64,000 nt of DNA from Prinia subflava (GCF_021018805.1 NC_086257.1:15496693-15560692), one strand, 5' to 3'; numbered from the stretch's first letter, positions 25,021 through 39,065 are shown. Made by a program: numbers and translations. Notes: generated by a model from the letters alone, not told the origin.

Positions 25021-26596
25021 ATAGAAAAACAACAAACAGCCTGATAGTTCATGCTCCCAGTCGCCTACAGACATAGCAGAACATAACTTGCCAGGGCTCA
25101 ACAGCCTCCACACCCATGAAGATGAGAAGGGCACAGAGAGTCAAGCTCTAGGAGACCTGCATCAGCTGGGTTCAAGAACACACACTGGTGTTCATGACAC
25201 AGCCTTGCCCTGGAGCTGGTCCTGCTGATTTGCCTTGTCTCATGAGTCACTTACCCAACTGCCTCAACCAAGGTAAATGGAAGGAGATGTTTTTTTAAAA
25301 AAGCAAGATCTCAGAGGTCTTCACATGAGACCTGTTGTTCACCATATCTGAAAGGTGCCCATGGAAAGGAAGGAGAAAGGAGGAGATTGCTCTGAGTCTC
25401 ATTATTTTGTTTAGTTTCCATTCTTAAATGCATATTAAGTGTTTCTGCAGATACTATATTCACCAAGGATGGCAATTACAAGTAAAGACATCAGCACTAA
25501 TAAATACTGAATTTAAAAGTACTCAACAGCATAAACTAAAGTGGCTAATTTTGTAAAGCATGTCCTGAGAGCCCCAGAGTGTGACACTGGGGAGTCCCAC
25601 AAGCAGAGTGACTGCCCTGTGAGGGATGTTGCTTGAACATCCCTTTCTGACCAGGGCTGGCAGTGCAGCATCTGAGTCTGTCTTAGGCAGCTTGAGAAAA
25701 ACACATGGTCCTGTTCATATGAACAACAGACATTGCAAGAATAGGACAGATTTGTTTTTTTGAGAGTGGAAAGAGTCATCTTTGCAGGAGCAGGAGACCC
25801 CTGGGAGCCGTTCAATGATCTGGCACTTCCTGGTAGGCAAGGATGGACTCATTTCCTTCCCTACCACCATAAAATCATCCTTCAAGTGACTGCACACAGT
25901 GGCAGAGGAGGTGTATTCAAACCCCGGGGAGCTGCACCAGTGCTCATAAATGCTGGCCTGGAAAGCCCAGCCCTGAAATCCAGCTGAGCCTCCCCAGCTC
26001 ACCATCGTGATCCACCTGTTTCAGCACAGTCTTGTTTCTGCTGGACTTGCAGAGGTTTATTTGGAGACAAGGGGGAAAGGCAAGGGGAAAAGGACTTTTG
26101 TGGTTACAAAAACAAGATTCAAACCGAAAGGATACAAACGAAAAGGCAACTCAGACAACAAATTTTGTCACTCACTGCTGCCAAGCCATCCAGTGGCCCT
26201 GACTCAGGCTCTTCTGAGGATCTCTGACTGACAACAGATTTTTACACATTTCTGAAACCCCCAGTTCAGTGCCACTCCAGCAGCACCAGCCCAACAGGAG
26301 CAGGCACAAAGCCAGCAGATGAGCTATCACCAACCTCACCCCACATCAGATGCCTCCTTAGTCTGCCCTGCAGAGTGAGGCCCCATTTTCTGGAACTAAG
26401 GCAAGGATGGAATTTGCTTCATCTGCAAGCTTTAAATCCTTTCTATCTTCCTGAGCCCAGCATAGATGGGAACAGCTGTGTGGCAGTGTTTCCCTAAGGC
26501 TCCAGCTCTGTTGAAGATGCTGAAATACCAATTTAAATCTAAAAGCTGGAGAGCAAGAGAGAAGTAAGTGGCAGGGAAAGGAGGAAGGGCAACAGA

Positions 26597-26755
26597 AAGG
26601 TTTAGATTGGAAAGACCTTGAAAAACAATACAATCCAAAGCTCCTGCCATCAGCTGGGATATCTTTCACCAAATCAGGTTGCTCAAAGCCCAACCTAACC
26701 CTGAGCACTTTAAATGATGGCACACCCAGTGCTTTTAAATGAAACAAAATTAATA
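26597..26755 (-). repeat. CR1 LINE 3' region fragment
   Basis: Plus-strand text GGTTTAGATTGGAAAGACCT, then CTCCTGCCATCAGCTGGGA, CAGGTTGCTCAAAGCCCAAC and GAGCACTTTAAATGATGG follows the reverse complement of a CR1 3' end. It is diverged and truncated, and lies in the same orientation as LPP. Confidence 0.78.
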
Positions 26756-29700
26756 CCAACTCCTCAGAAAAAAGATCTTAGTTTCTTTAAGATATATTTT
26801 GTGTAGGACAAAACCCATTGTGCACATTGCTGGACAGGGTCTACTGAGAAACAGAGGGAGGGGCAGGCAACACAAAACACATGAGCATGGAGAAAGAAGC
26901 CAAACATATAAGAAGCAGACTGTCAGGACCCATGGCTGGTTAATGCCTCATGCATCTCAGGACTCATCTTCTCCCAGCATGAAGAGAAGATGCTCTCAAA
27001 CTTCAAACACATCTAGCTCCATCCAAGGACCACCTCTGACCCCAGTTAAACTCCTGGAGCTGCTGCTCAGATGTCTGGACATCTAATTTTGATTTCCAGC
27101 CTAATTCCTCAGCATCCACACCTCCTGTCAATGCACAATTGTTCACCTTATAGATAAACATCTTCCCCAAGCTTGAACAGCTCTCCTCTGCTCCCTCTGT
27201 GGGGTAAATACAAAGTTCTGTAAGATGATGAGCACCAGCACTTCCCAGGAACTGTGGTGCTCACATCTCCCAGGATCAGGCAAGGTTAATCCCCTGCAAA
27301 CCACCACAGTGGGTAGTGGCAGCACCAAATCCTCCAGAAACCCAGCCCAGAGCACAGCAGGTGTTTGTAGGACCTATACAAACAGGCTGTGCCTGCTTCT
27401 TGGGCTGCCTGCACGCAGAGACCCGTGCAGAATGCTAAGCAGGGCTCAGGTCTTATTGATGATGATTTCGATTATGATCATTACTTCTACCACTACTGCA
27501 GTCATACCCAGAGGCCCCCAAGCAGATCCCTGCAAGAGCAAGACACGGTCTCTGCTTTGATGAGTGGATAAATCTGGTCTGAAACAAGCTGCAGCAACTC
27601 AGCATAGCAAACAGTGAGGAGAGGGCTGGCAGCACCAGGAAAATTGCTACTTCAGTGGTCTAAACACATGCCTTGAGTGCTTCAATTCACAGTGAAATGC
27701 TCCTGGTTTATAAACTGTTGGCTGTGGCCATTTCACTTTTTTTCAATCATGTAACCATTTCTAACTTCTGTTTAAGTTCCATTAAGCAGCTTTTAATCAG
27801 CACCTTCTGGCTGAGTTTTGTGCAGGTGTCAGGAAATAAAAAAATAAAATCGAAGTCAATGTGAGACTAAGGAAATGCTTTAGCAGGAGATGGGAGAGAG
27901 AGGGGAGTACAACAGCACCTGCTCCACAGTCTGCCACTCCAGTGTCTTTCCCCTCTGCTTTCAATATGATCAAGAAATAAAAACATAAATGTGATCAGCT
28001 GGACAGACTCTCTAAGCACAAACAACACACCTACAAAACACCAATCAGAACCACAAGGCCAGAGGATGCACGTTCCTAAACATTAACAGCAATGAGCTGA
28101 GGAAATTACCAGGAACAGAATTTGCCAGTCTCCCAGAGAGATTCCAGATACTACGAAGGCTGCAGGGAGCCAATTCCAGTGACAGTGCTGGGGCAGCCAA
28201 GGCTGTGATGAGCACAGCCACTTCTTGACCAATAAAAGCCCCAGGACAACCTTTCCCTGGAGCAGTGCTGTTGCTCCCACTCATCTCCAGCAGAAGGATG
28301 CATGGGAACTCCATGTGCCTCCAGATAAGCAGCTCTGGAAGGGTAGGAGGGATGAAAACACACCAGGGTTTGGAGGGGATGCTGCCACTCCCCTACCTAC
28401 ACACTCACAGCTAACCAGGTGGGCAAGACCTGCATGCAACGGAGGACAAATTGAGGCAGGATGGCAGTGCCCCTGTAACAGGGAACCAGTGGAGCCTGGA
28501 GCCATCTCCCAGGCTGAATTACTGCTACAGAAATCAGGGAGATCATTTCAAAAAACAGTTAGTGAGCCTGGAAGAGAGAAGGGAGCCACAGAAAGTGAAT
28601 GAAGCACATTGGGCTGACTATTTCTGTCCCCCCAGCCCTCGCCTGCCAGATCCCAGAAGCCTCATGTTCTCAGGGTTATACACGGATGGGTGATGCTTTG
28701 CACGGGCTGCTGACAGCAACCAGCAGCGTGTCACCTTCTGGAAGTGGACTGGCTAAAGCTGCAGGCAGGGTGTCACATCACTAAGCCTACCTCTGGCCAG
28801 GTCCTGGCCAATCCTTAGCTCTTCCAGGCCTGTCATAAACTGATGGGATCTCTTAAAAGTCCAGCATCAGACAAGGCAAGGGACTGGCACTGACAAAGTC
28901 CCCTGGGAGCTCCCAACTGTCTCGTGGTTTCCAGCAGACCCAGCAATGCCTGCCTGCAGGACCAGGTACTCTGGGTTGCACAAGAAATGTTTGAGTGTCT
29001 TGTCTCCCTTCTCAGCCTGCAGTGCCTGCTCTGCTCTTTGGGAAAACCTCCTTCCCCAAATGACAAGAAACACAGAATTTTTTTAGAAAAGAATAGTGTA
29101 CCTGAGTCATATACAATCAGATCTACAATCACTAAAACACTGACAATTAAGACATACTGACCTTTCTAACACAAGAAGTACTTACTGATCAAAAATTGAT
29201 TTCCTAGGGACAAAAGGGCTATGTTCCATTATTATTTTTAATTGCAAGAGAATTAGAAAAATAACAATTACCACTTGACTTGAAGGTGACATTTTCTTTG
29301 CATTTCAGAAATGGATTAATTTTTTACTTTTTAAATTCCAAATGTCTTTCTCCTCCTATTTCTCACTAAGTTTTGTTACTGAAGGCAGCAGAACAGGTGC
29401 ATATGACTTCGCCTTTCCCCCTCCAACACATTTTCTTTTTTCGTTCTGAATTCTCCGAAGTTAGAGCGCCAGACAAAAATACCCAAAACACTCATCAGGT
29501 TTTCCAATTTTCCTATAAAATGTCCTTAACTTTAGAAAATCACTCAAGTGTAAGATTTAATATGCTGCTTTGTTTTTCTTTCTCTTTTCCATTACTCTGT
29601 AGCATTCCTGAAAATGCATACGCTTTCAGGAAGATAGAGCAGAAAGAGGAAAAAATATACAGGTGATATTTATCTTATTGTACTCAACACAAAAGAGGAA

Positions 29701-30760
29701 AAAAGTGGTGAAGGAAAAATGCAGAGCATCAAAAACCAAATACAAAAGCTGGTTTGGCAATTTTCTTGAGTACAGCTGAGCTTTTCTTTGGAGAAAGGTT
29801 GGAGAGGAGGAGGGGAAGAACTTCTCCCCATTTATACCTACAGTACATCACCAGGAACAGAAATGTCATGCTCTGCCAAAACAGCTACTACTCTCTCCTA
29901 AAATCCTTGGCCTTCACTTGTTTCTGCTGCAGTTCCATCACAAACTCTCCATTGTCAGCCAGGGGCATCTCAGGTGCTCCAACTTGCAAGTTCCAGAGGT
30001 GCTCCCAGCCATGCACTCCTGCTCCTGGGAACTCTCTCCCTCCAGGTGTCCACAAGCCAGGAACCCAAATCTCATGCTTGATGCTCAACTACATCAAGAC
30101 AGGAGGACTTTCACAGCAAGAAGTGGAGGAAGGCTGACACACAGTGATTGGAAGGCATTTGTTTTGCTGACATAACAGCTCCAGAGGCAATTGCAATGGT
30201 CATCTAAATACCTTCCCAATTATTTCATATTCAAGAGTGTTCCATAGTAGAGGGAAAGAACAAAAGTAAAACAATTCAGCCAGGAGACTGGAGAGAAAAC
30301 ACTTCTAGATTCACTGGCCAAATTTATGCCCTACCACCCCCAATTATACTTCTATTTGCACAGATCAATCCCTTGTTTGTAAAGCATTTCCACTGCGCTG
30401 GTGTGAAAGAACCAATACTGAAGGTGTTTTTGAGCCCAAGTTCCTTGAATTATCACATGCCAGCAGGGACCAAACAAGCAAAACCCCTTGAAAAGTACCA
30501 GCCTTGGACATAGGACATCTGTTTCAATTAAAACCAAGAAAGATCTGTCCTTGTGTCCTCTCTCAGCCTGCACCTTTCAGGACGGTAGCTAGCCAGAGCA
30601 AGGGGAAGAGATACCTTCACTTTCTTCTCTATTTGAATGACCTGAAAAAGGGAGGCTCCCACAAACTCACCAACCAAGAGCAAATCAAGAACAGCCTGTG
30701 TTAGCAGTCAGTTCCTCTGAACTAAGCAGTTGTGGTTCTTCCTAAAAAATAAATACTCAC
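26756..30760. other. Intronic sequence next to the first coding exon
   Basis: This is the first ~4 kb of the intron after the LPP start exon. Short open frames on both strands overlap each other and show no domain. Nothing beyond unique-looking intron was recognised. Confidence 0.5.
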
Positions 30761-30953
30761 CATCCCCTCCTGGTTGTTTGTATGGGTTGTACTTTGGTTT
30801 GGGGGCGACCACAGGTGCAAACTTCTTTGGGGTCTGCTGGGTGGACACGGAGATGCTGGGAGTCCCAAAGGTGTGTGTGGTCTCCATCCTTGCAGTAACG
30901 TGACCGAGAGGCTCGTTGGTACTCTTGGGTGGCAGCCAGGATGGGTGGGACAT
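30761..30953 (-). CDS. LPP: LPP first coding exon (N-terminus, start codon)
   Basis: This exon encodes the first 64 residues of LPP plus the first base of codon 65. The start codon reads at 30953-30951, with A at -3. The product begins MSHPSWLPPKSTNEPLGHV, continues through METTHTFGTPSISVSTQQ and ends KYNPYKQPGGD. This is a near-identical match to the N-terminus of vertebrate LPP and distinguishes it from the paralogues zyxin and TRIP6. In characterised LPP the N-terminal region contributes to alpha-actinin binding. The donor follows GGGGATG at 30761 as GTGAGTATTT. Joining to position 143 gives GGG-GAC-TTT (G-D-F), so the frame continues. Translation past the donor gives only a short intronic tail and a stop, which is why a naive open frame looks longer. 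No damage is visible, so this looks like a functional exon. Confidence 0.96.
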
Positions 30954-30962
30954 GATTCAGGT
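30954..30962 (-). other. LPP: LPP 5' UTR tail within the first coding exon
   Basis: Nine bases (ACCTGAATC) separate a strong acceptor, TTTGTGTCTCCTCTCAG, from the ATG. The start codon therefore sits almost at the 5' edge of an internal exon, and at least one non-coding exon must lie upstream (at higher coordinates). This matches the known layout of LPP genes, in which translation starts in a later exon after untranslated ones. Confidence 0.85.
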
Positions 30963-33900
30963 CTGAGAGGAGACACAAAGAGAGTCACACATGAAATTAG
31001 GAGTTTAGGTTGGGGAAGTAACAGCTGCAATCCTACAGTTTTTCTGGTTTATGAAATCAAATCTACAAAACCCTTCAAAACATGTTTAACCGGTGCATGC
31101 TTAACTTTAAATGTGTTGTTCCTAATGTATAGGATTTTAAATGCAAATTTTTCTCTCTCTCCCCAGCAGGTCAGAATTACTGATCAGATTTTTGTTGGTA
31201 CCTGTAAAAATCCTTGCTATTTTCCTTTTCAAAGCAGAGCACAGACAGGTTTATACCCTGAAGCAGCCCATCAATCCCACCCTGCATTCAGCACAGTACT
31301 GATATATTTGCCTTTCCCTGTTAGGCCTTTTTGAGTACATTAATGTACAACAGTGCAGGTGCTCTGGGGACAACTCTAGTCACAGATAGGCACACACACT
31401 TCCAAAATACACTTTTAGCACTTTTTCACGTCGTTTAGGACCCCATGCCCCAGTGATTTTCATTCAGACTTTTAAGAAAACAGATTTCAAAAGTAGCTAA
31501 TCATTCTTGATGCCTCCATTTCTGAATGCCCAGCTTAAGACATTTTAAAAGCATGTCAATTTTGAATAAATGCCAGAATCTCACAACCCCTGACAACCAG
31601 GCTCCTTTTAGACTTGTATAACAAAAAACAGAGGCAGCCCAAATCATTACTTATTTATGAAAATCTTGGCTTTGGCCTCTTAAAAGCCTACATCACTTTT
31701 GAGAACTGGGTTCAGATGCTGCTGAAAATGTTGCCCATAAAAATCCTGTTAATTCCAATGAACAAGTGCTTTTCACCACACACAAACCACACTCACTGGG
31801 TAGCCATGATAGTCCATCAGATGGTCCCATGGAGCTGGATTTGAGATTTGATGGAGAAATGAAGATCCCTCACGGACAAGAGTCAATGCTAATTTTGCAG
31901 TTCTTGAGCACCTTGTCACTTCTACCCATGCACTGCTTTGGTGTCAGAATTCCTTAAGGCTACCAAAACCAGCTATGACCCAGGCAGGAAAGATTTGGGT
32001 TCATCATGGAAAAGTATCAGTGTAAGAGAGAGGACCAAGGGCTCCACGTGGTAGTGCAGGGTCAGTACCTTTGGCTAAGAGCAATGACTGTTAAAACTGA
32101 TGGATATACAGGTGTCCTTATTCCAACCAGTAAATTTACTTCAGGAAACAGTTTCCCACTCAAGGAGTAATTTCTACTTTGAGACGCAATGTCTCAAATT
32201 GTCTACCCAAATTCTGGTCATCTTCCACCTGCATCACTACTTGTGTGAGAGAGGAACTGGCAAGTGCCAAACATCAGTCCCAACAGTTCTGTTTCTTCCT
32301 GGCCATGCAGTCTGACTGCTTGATGTGCAGGCAATGGTTTCACAATTCCTACCACTAGGAATTGAGCCTGCTGCACTAGGAATCCAATCCCAGGGAAAGG
32401 GAGACACTGGAGCTGGCTAGAAATGAGGCAGACAGGAGCATGCCAGGAGCAGCCCGGAGATGTATCCAAGGCTCAGCTGCAAGGACATGACTTTCCTCCC
32501 TCACAGCCTGTTGTCCAACCCACAGCTAGAGTGCAGAGTATCATTCTGAAAGCAAGAAGTGAAAGGCAGGTCCTCCCCACAAGGCAGGAGAGGAAACCAG
32601 TCACAACGGGTGGGAGCTGAGGGCACACAAACCACGGTCCCACTGCCTGGCACTTCCCATTACCAACACCAGCCCCTATGGACCTGGAAAATGACTGTCA
32701 CTCCAGAAGTAAGATTGATATACATTGCTGTCTCCTCCTCCTACATCCTTCAAAACTGTAAAAGCAGCAATAAAACTCAGGCAACTCCCTAGTCTTAAGG
32801 GCAGAAAGCAATGAGGGCAGCCAGTCTTAAGAGCTAAACAGGACAAGCCTGCACTCTGCAGAGTTATTATATCCAAAGATGACTGTACCTTACCCATTGC
32901 TAAAAGCATCTTGGAATTTAATTCTGACAGGTTTTCAGCCTCTGGCTTGACATCTCATATGAAAGAGCCTCCTGCTGCAGTGAAGCACCCTCAGACCCTG
33001 GACATAACCTCTACACTGATTCAAAAGAAAAAAAACATGCCAGTACTGACTAGATGATCACCACTGCTGTTCTGGAATGCTCCTTAACCAGCCCCCAGGC
33101 AGCATGCTCTGGTCCCAGTGAACTCTCATGGTCTGCTAGGCTGATGACAGGGATGGGATGTGTGATGCACAAACCAAGAATGTCTGCTTCAGTAGCCAGG
33201 TTGCACAGCACCGAGGACAGCTGAAGACAATGAGAGAATTTCAAGGAATCAGCTTAAAAAGCAGACTGCTCCTGTGGACAGCTTGGGAGTGGGGAGGCTA
33301 CAGTGCTGTAACTCAGCTGCTGACTGTAAGCTGGCACACAGCTCCCTCTCAGCTAACCTCTAACGCCTTTGTTTTGGCCACGGTGGTATTTTCTAATTGT
33401 TTCCCTCTTAGCCTTTTCTCTTCCTCTTTCTCCCCATCTCATTTTCTGTTATGCATTTACTGCCACTCGTTTTTGCTATCCGTGCCTTGACAGTGTTTTC
33501 AGCAAGTTCCCTTTTCCTCATCTGTTCCAGCCCCAGTTCCCCAGCCTCAATTAAATTTAGCCTAACTACTCCACAAGATCACAGAAAAAGAAAATTAATT
33601 AATTTCTTTTAGAAAACTAAAGCTAAAGTTCTGGGTTTGCTATTATTTTCCCTCTATTTTGTCAGCTAGTAAAAGACCAAAAGTAAGCAAAAACGTAAGA
33701 GACAGTGGCTTGCAGACAAGCACAGCCCCCCACCTCTCAGCAGACTTCTCCATTGTGGAGCACCCTGGCTAATTCAGACAAAGCCATCAGTGCTCTCTCT
33801 CCACTCCCTGCAATACTGCCTGGTTTTCCATCAGAAGCTTCTTTGGAGCAGAACATTTTGTGATGTGGACAAGTAATCAAAATAGCACAGGAAAGCGTGG

Positions 33901-36900
33901 GACTATAGCTAATTCCCTTACTCTAAACTTACTCTTACATATGTCACTGCCTGAGTGTTATTGTGGTGCCTGCACTTGGACAGGAACACCCAAGAGGTAA
34001 CAGCAGTGCTTTTCTGGCTAGCCAGCAACACAGCCAGCAAACACACATTTCACTTTTGAGCTATTTTCTTTCCTTAAAAGTTATTTTTCACTGAAACATT
34101 AACCTACAGATTAAATCTACAGCTGCCCCCACATTTCTGCTCCAAGCAAGTCAGGCACTGTCTGAGTTCAACCAGCCCCTCCTGGCAAACCTGGGTAGAT
34201 CCAGCCACGCAACAGTTAACGCAGCAAGGTTGGGAAAACCTTTGTCAGCAGAGCCCGTGTCCCTGGGGATCCTCCCAGAGGGACAGCCACCTCTTGCTTC
34301 CCTGTCAGTGCCACACCTCCCTCTGTCCTGGCTGAAGCCTTCTGCGTGTCTGCCTGCCACCCTCCCACAGCCATGCCTTAACTCACAGCTCCATTCCTGA
34401 TCTGACTGCCACAAGCTTTTTCTGTGACTCCTTACTCACTGACCACTCTGGCAACACCCCCTTCCCAAATTCACTGTCTCATCCACCCCCCCTCCCAAAA
34501 ATCCCTTAAATCTTCTCTATGTCACTGCTTTGAAAGGCTCTCATTGATCATCTGGACTAACCCTGAACCATCCCCAACTACTGCTCTGCAAAACTGCTGA
34601 GCTGAAGAATATTAGTTATAAAGCACACATAGCCTCAACTGAAACAATGCATGTGTTGGAGAACCCAATACAGCATTAGGTAAATTGTATGGACAAAAAA
34701 ATTAGGAATCATAATTACAGCTTCTCCTTTATGTCTGGCTTAAAATTTAGCTAGATCCTCTTCCAATCATTGCATTTTGTTATGGTCCTGTCATCTGCAT
34801 TACAGGCTTGCCTCTCTTCTTTATGTAGATCCTTTCAGAATGCAGCCAGATCATTGTTTAAATCAAACCAAAACATTTAAATTAAGCATCAATTAAACTC
34901 CTTGTAAAGGGCAGATTTCTCTTGACTCTTTTATGTATGTTTACTCCAAACTCTCTTCAATTTTCCAGCTACCTTTTCTGAAATGGTGGCTGATAGTGTA
35001 AGACCATTTCTAAGAATAGTAACTTAAAATAGAAGAGGTAAAATGATGAATAATATCAAAAACAAAAACCTGACTGAAATCAGCTGTGGATGCCTGAGAT
35101 TCTGTTATCCTTCCTTCCTTGGAAGCATTAGTCATCACCTACTTTTGAAGGCAGAGGATAAAACCAGACTAACCATGATAAATAGCATTAAGAGCAAAGA
35201 GTGAAATCACACTGCATAAATAAGGCAAACAGTGTGCTCCGCTTCTATCATTAGGACGATCTTAATGCTGTAAGTTCAGAAAATTCTAACCATGAAAGAA
35301 TACACCACAGCAGAGGAACTGGAATCCACGAATCCCAAGCTGAGACCGCATTATCTAAAAATGTCAGACTAGGAATATCAATAGCAGATAATACCATGCA
35401 GTAATAACAGCCTGACAAGGTTTTTTCACAGCCCTTTTCTTTTTTCAAATGTGTGGGCATAAGAGCTTGTTTTTGCTTTTAATTACAGGATGTCATTCAC
35501 CTTTGAGAAGCGAAGGTAAAAAACTGAGGGTTTCAAGTCAATTTATCCTTACATCTGATAAGCAATGGAAGGGTAGAGTACCAATTTGTCAACTTATGAA
35601 ATTGTTAGTACATTCATCTCTGAGACAGGCTGGCTTTTCTGTGATTAGACTGTAGCCAAATAAATCTTCGTTCCATTTTCATATTTGTAGCATGGACCAA
35701 ATACTCCTTGGATGTTGATGGACTTTGCCAAGACAGAAGATTTTGTCCCTGAGTTAATTAAGCTAATGCTTCGTAGTGGGTAGCAACAGTGTTTAACAAA
35801 AAATGAGCAACAACCGTCTGTGCTTACAGACTGTCTGCTCTGTCTTCCATCCCACGCCTTCCTAAATTCACTGGCTTGATGTAGGTCTGTGATGTTCTGT
35901 CTTAGTATCACCCGTGCACAGTGAACCATCACTCCTGAGGCCAAGAGATTGATCAGATATATTGACCAGATATAGGGAATTAGGACCTTGTTTGTTTACA
36001 GTGCATGTGACTGAAAGTGTTGGGGCTTTTCTCTGATACACAATACAACCATCACCTTCCCTTGATAACTCAAGTTTGTCTCTAAGTGTAGAAAGGCAAA
36101 CTGCATCCTCTCCCCATTCTCTCTTCCACCTAAGTAAAAGAACTCAAAGAGAAAAGTTTTGACTTTACATAACCTTGCAAATGAATTTTAAAGAACAGCT
36201 TAAGAACTAAAGGAAGGGGACATCCTTCACAATGCAATAATTATGCCAACCATTGTCCCTTTCTGTTAGAGCTGCAACCTACATGTCTGGATGTCTCTCC
36301 TCTAAGCCGATTTGTCTTCATTTTTCTGCATGAAATTCCCCAAATTGCAAACCTCAAATGCCCTGCTGTAATACAGTTCTTCACTTTGTCCTCATCACCT
36401 CCAGTCTTGTAATTAGTCAAATGCAGTGACTGAAGCTGACCAGAGAAATTTGCTCCCAAAGCTGCTTGTTTTTCTTGGCACTGCTCACCTCTGAAGGTTA
36501 AATGAATTTATTTCTTCATTTATGGTACATGACTTCTAGCCATGCTCTTCTACTTCTTGTGGCCTTCCAAAGTGGGTATAATGTCAAAATTCAGGTCTCA
36601 TTAGAGGTTTTAACCAAACATAGGAAGTGCCATAGGTACTGATAAACTCAGGACAAGCTCTCCTGGGATGCCTTTCCCATTTGGTACTACTTATTCTCAT
36701 CAATTTTACTTCATATGGCAAATTACATGATTTGGGGAACTGGGAGTCCTTCAGAATTTGGAACTCCCTTAGTCATTGCTGATATGCACAACAATCTCTC
36801 TGAATTTAACTCCTGCAATACTAAACAGCCCAATAAAGCTCCTCCCTAAAACCCCCCAGCAGTAAACTGACTCCCGACCTTCATCACAAAGCTTCAGGAA

Positions 36901-37673
36901 CACCTCTGAGCACTGGGAATCCTGTGCATGGTGCTGGTGTGACCTTCACAACCAGTGAGCAGTGAAGCTCTAAGAAGAGTCAAGTGAGACCTTGAGAGGT
37001 GATGAGAAGAATGGAAAATACTACCACCCTCCAGTGACTGCCTTCCTAACCCTAGGCAAACTCGACACAAGTGGACTTTGAGTTCTTATGGCAAATACCT
37101 CTCCAAGATCACGTTTCTTTGATGCACCCATTTGACATGGTTTATGTACATGTCCTAAGGCTTTGCTGTAGTCTTTCACAGCAGGTATCAGCTGGAGCAA
37201 GCTTAACTCTGCCTCTTCCTCTCAGATTCATAGTTTATTTCAATTGTCTGGATAAGGCAAGGGTTTGTATCTTCATCCCAATGCCCTCAAAGTAAAATAA
37301 ATAAATAAGTAAATGAAAGTGAAGTCACTTCTTCAGTTAAACAGGACTGAGAGCATTCACCTGTTTTCTGCCGTGGGACATCACTAATGTGATCAGAGGA
37401 ATTAAAGGAAGAAGAAACCTAGTTAGCACACTGATGAATTATTCCTCGAAGAATATAGTCTGGTAATATTTCATTCTGGCTTTAACAGCTTCAATCAAAC
37501 TTTCATGGGACCCTCCAAAAGACCTGACTTAAATTCAAAGTGCACCCTGGTTTGAGCAAGTGGTTGGCCCAGATGACATCCAGAGATCCCTTCAGGAATC
37601 CAAATCAATTATTTTGTGACTCAAAAACCCCAGACTGCCACCTGTGACTTCATCTGCACTCAGAAGGGTTTCA
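30963..37673. other. Non-coding sequence upstream of the LPP start exon
   Basis: No gene, RNA or recognisable transposable element was seen. The region is unique-looking and AT-leaning, with scattered short open frames that lack support. Confidence 0.5.
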
Positions 37674-37880
37674 AAGAATCACAGACATGCTGCAGTGGAT
37701 GGGACCACAAGGATCACCAGGACCAACTCCTGGCCCTGGCAGCACTGTCCCCAAGACTCACACCAAGTGCCTGAGAGCATTGTCCAAACACTTCTTGAGC
37801 TCTGCCAGCCTTGGTGCTGTGACCACTTCCCTGGGGAGCCTTTTGTAAAGAACAGTCTCTCTGGTAAAAAGACGCTTCAC
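37674..37880 (-). repeat. CR1 LINE 3' fragment
   Basis: On the plus strand it reads AGAATCACAG, ACCACAAGGATCACC, CCAACTCCTGGCCCTG, then CACACCAAGTGCCTGAGAGC, ATTGTCCAAACACTTCTTGA, GCTGTGACCACTTCCCTGGG. This is the reverse complement of a characteristic avian CR1 3' region. It is truncated at about 37880 and may be part of the same insertion as the fragment at 40.6 kb. Confidence 0.9.
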
Positions 37881-38501
37881 AAAAGTTAATGTAGTAATGA
37901 AAATAGTTAATCAGACATCAACCCAATGTCACAAACATTCTTACTTCAAAACCCTGCTTCTGGGACAATTTTGATATCAACCAAGAACCCACCCTTAGGT
38001 TTCCCTCTTAGCTCATTTTTCTTGTATCAGCTTCAGTAGTAGAAAAGGCAGAAGGGCAAACTAAACATAAAACTTCTTTTCTTTCCCCATATAATTGCAT
38101 TAGGAATTTTGGGATTAGATGCTGGCTATTTGAATTTGGCTGCTGCTGCAAAACACATGCATAAAAGCTGATGAATGAGATCTTCCTTTTACAGCCATGT
38201 CACATCCTGGTGTCAGATGACAAACTAGGCTTTAAAATCCCAATAAACTGAACTTGACTTGTCCATGTGAAATGAAACAAAGAGATCATAGTGGCTCCCT
38301 GGAGACAGATAGAACTATCTAATCTAATGCAACTCTAATGACTGCATTGTAATTTCACCAGAGAGCAAGCTGATTCTTGGCTTTTGTGGCATGAGACAAC
38401 CCTCAGCTACTCCAAAGACAGTCATATTGGATAAAATATCAATCCAAGGCCTCAGCTACTTGTGGTCACAACAAACCCCAAGGCAATTGTAACAGAGAGG
38501 T

Positions 38502-38528
38502 ATTGTAAAAATTGTAAAAATTGTAAAA
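38502..38528. repeat. Tandem 9-bp repeat, three copies of ATTGTAAAA
   Basis: Three exact consecutive copies of ATTGTAAAA are visible. It is a minisatellite-like short tandem in non-coding DNA. Confidence 0.95.
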
Positions 38529-39065
38529 AGAGAAGTAGACCTGCTGACTTACTAAAATACAGTTTATTCTTGAACCTAAGGACCTAAGCCAGGAGGTAGC
38601 TCTGAGCCAGCCAGATTTCTTCCAATTGTTATCGCCTCTTTCCCTCATAACTTGACCTACACGTTTGTGAGGATGTTGCTGTACCACAAAGAAAAGTTTG
38701 AGCTGGATGTTTCAGTAATTTGTATATAAAATAAGAGAGGAAATATATTAAAAGAGACAGCAAGACTGGGAATTATGCAGAAAGGTTATTCTGGGAGTCT
38801 CAAATCATGAGCTCCCTTACACAAATACTATTTTCCTGCATACAATTTATTTTCAGGACCTCTCTGCCAAAAAATCTGCCTTTATTCCTTCTGTGCCCAT
38901 ACTCAGTGTCTTGCCTATAGCACAGCTCAGTACTTGGCTTCCTACTTCAGCAAGGGACTGCCAAGCAACACAGAGCTTATCCATCCAATAAAATTATTAA
39001 GGGACTGGACTTCTCAACTGAGGGAGATGTACTGAAATCAGGCATATCAAGAGTCTCACTTAAGC

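Larger units (their letters stand above)
11813..26596. other. Long intronic stretch, no gene seen
   Basis: About 14.8 kb of intron separates the CR1 at 11.8 kb from the one at 26.6 kb. It contains an (AACC)n/A-rich tract near 14.13 kb, A-rich tracts near 16.80, 24.72 and 24.99 kb, a T tract near 20.34 kb, paired hairpins at 20.04-20.08 kb and a CpG cluster at 20.56-20.73 kb. The many short open frames show no recognisable domain. Confidence 0.5.
144..30760 (-). other. LPP: LPP intron between first and second coding exons
   Basis: The intron is about 30.6 kb and is bounded by GTGAGT (just below 30761) and CTCTCTCCTAG (just above 143). It is phase 1. No coding exon of any gene was recognised inside it on either strand. 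It holds three recognisable CR1 fragments, A-rich simple repeats, a small CpG cluster at 20.56-20.73 kb and several short hairpins. Large introns are typical of LPP. Confidence 0.85.

Noticed and set aside
30708..30760. Extension of the LPP start exon into EYLFF...
   Set aside because: A perfect GTGAGT donor at 30760 and frame-correct joining to position 143 show that this is intronic read-through.
30774..31334. 186-codon plus-strand open frame
   Set aside because: It runs antisense through the LPP start exon and its upstream flank, has no recognisable domain, and its openness over the exon reflects the complement of the real coding strand.
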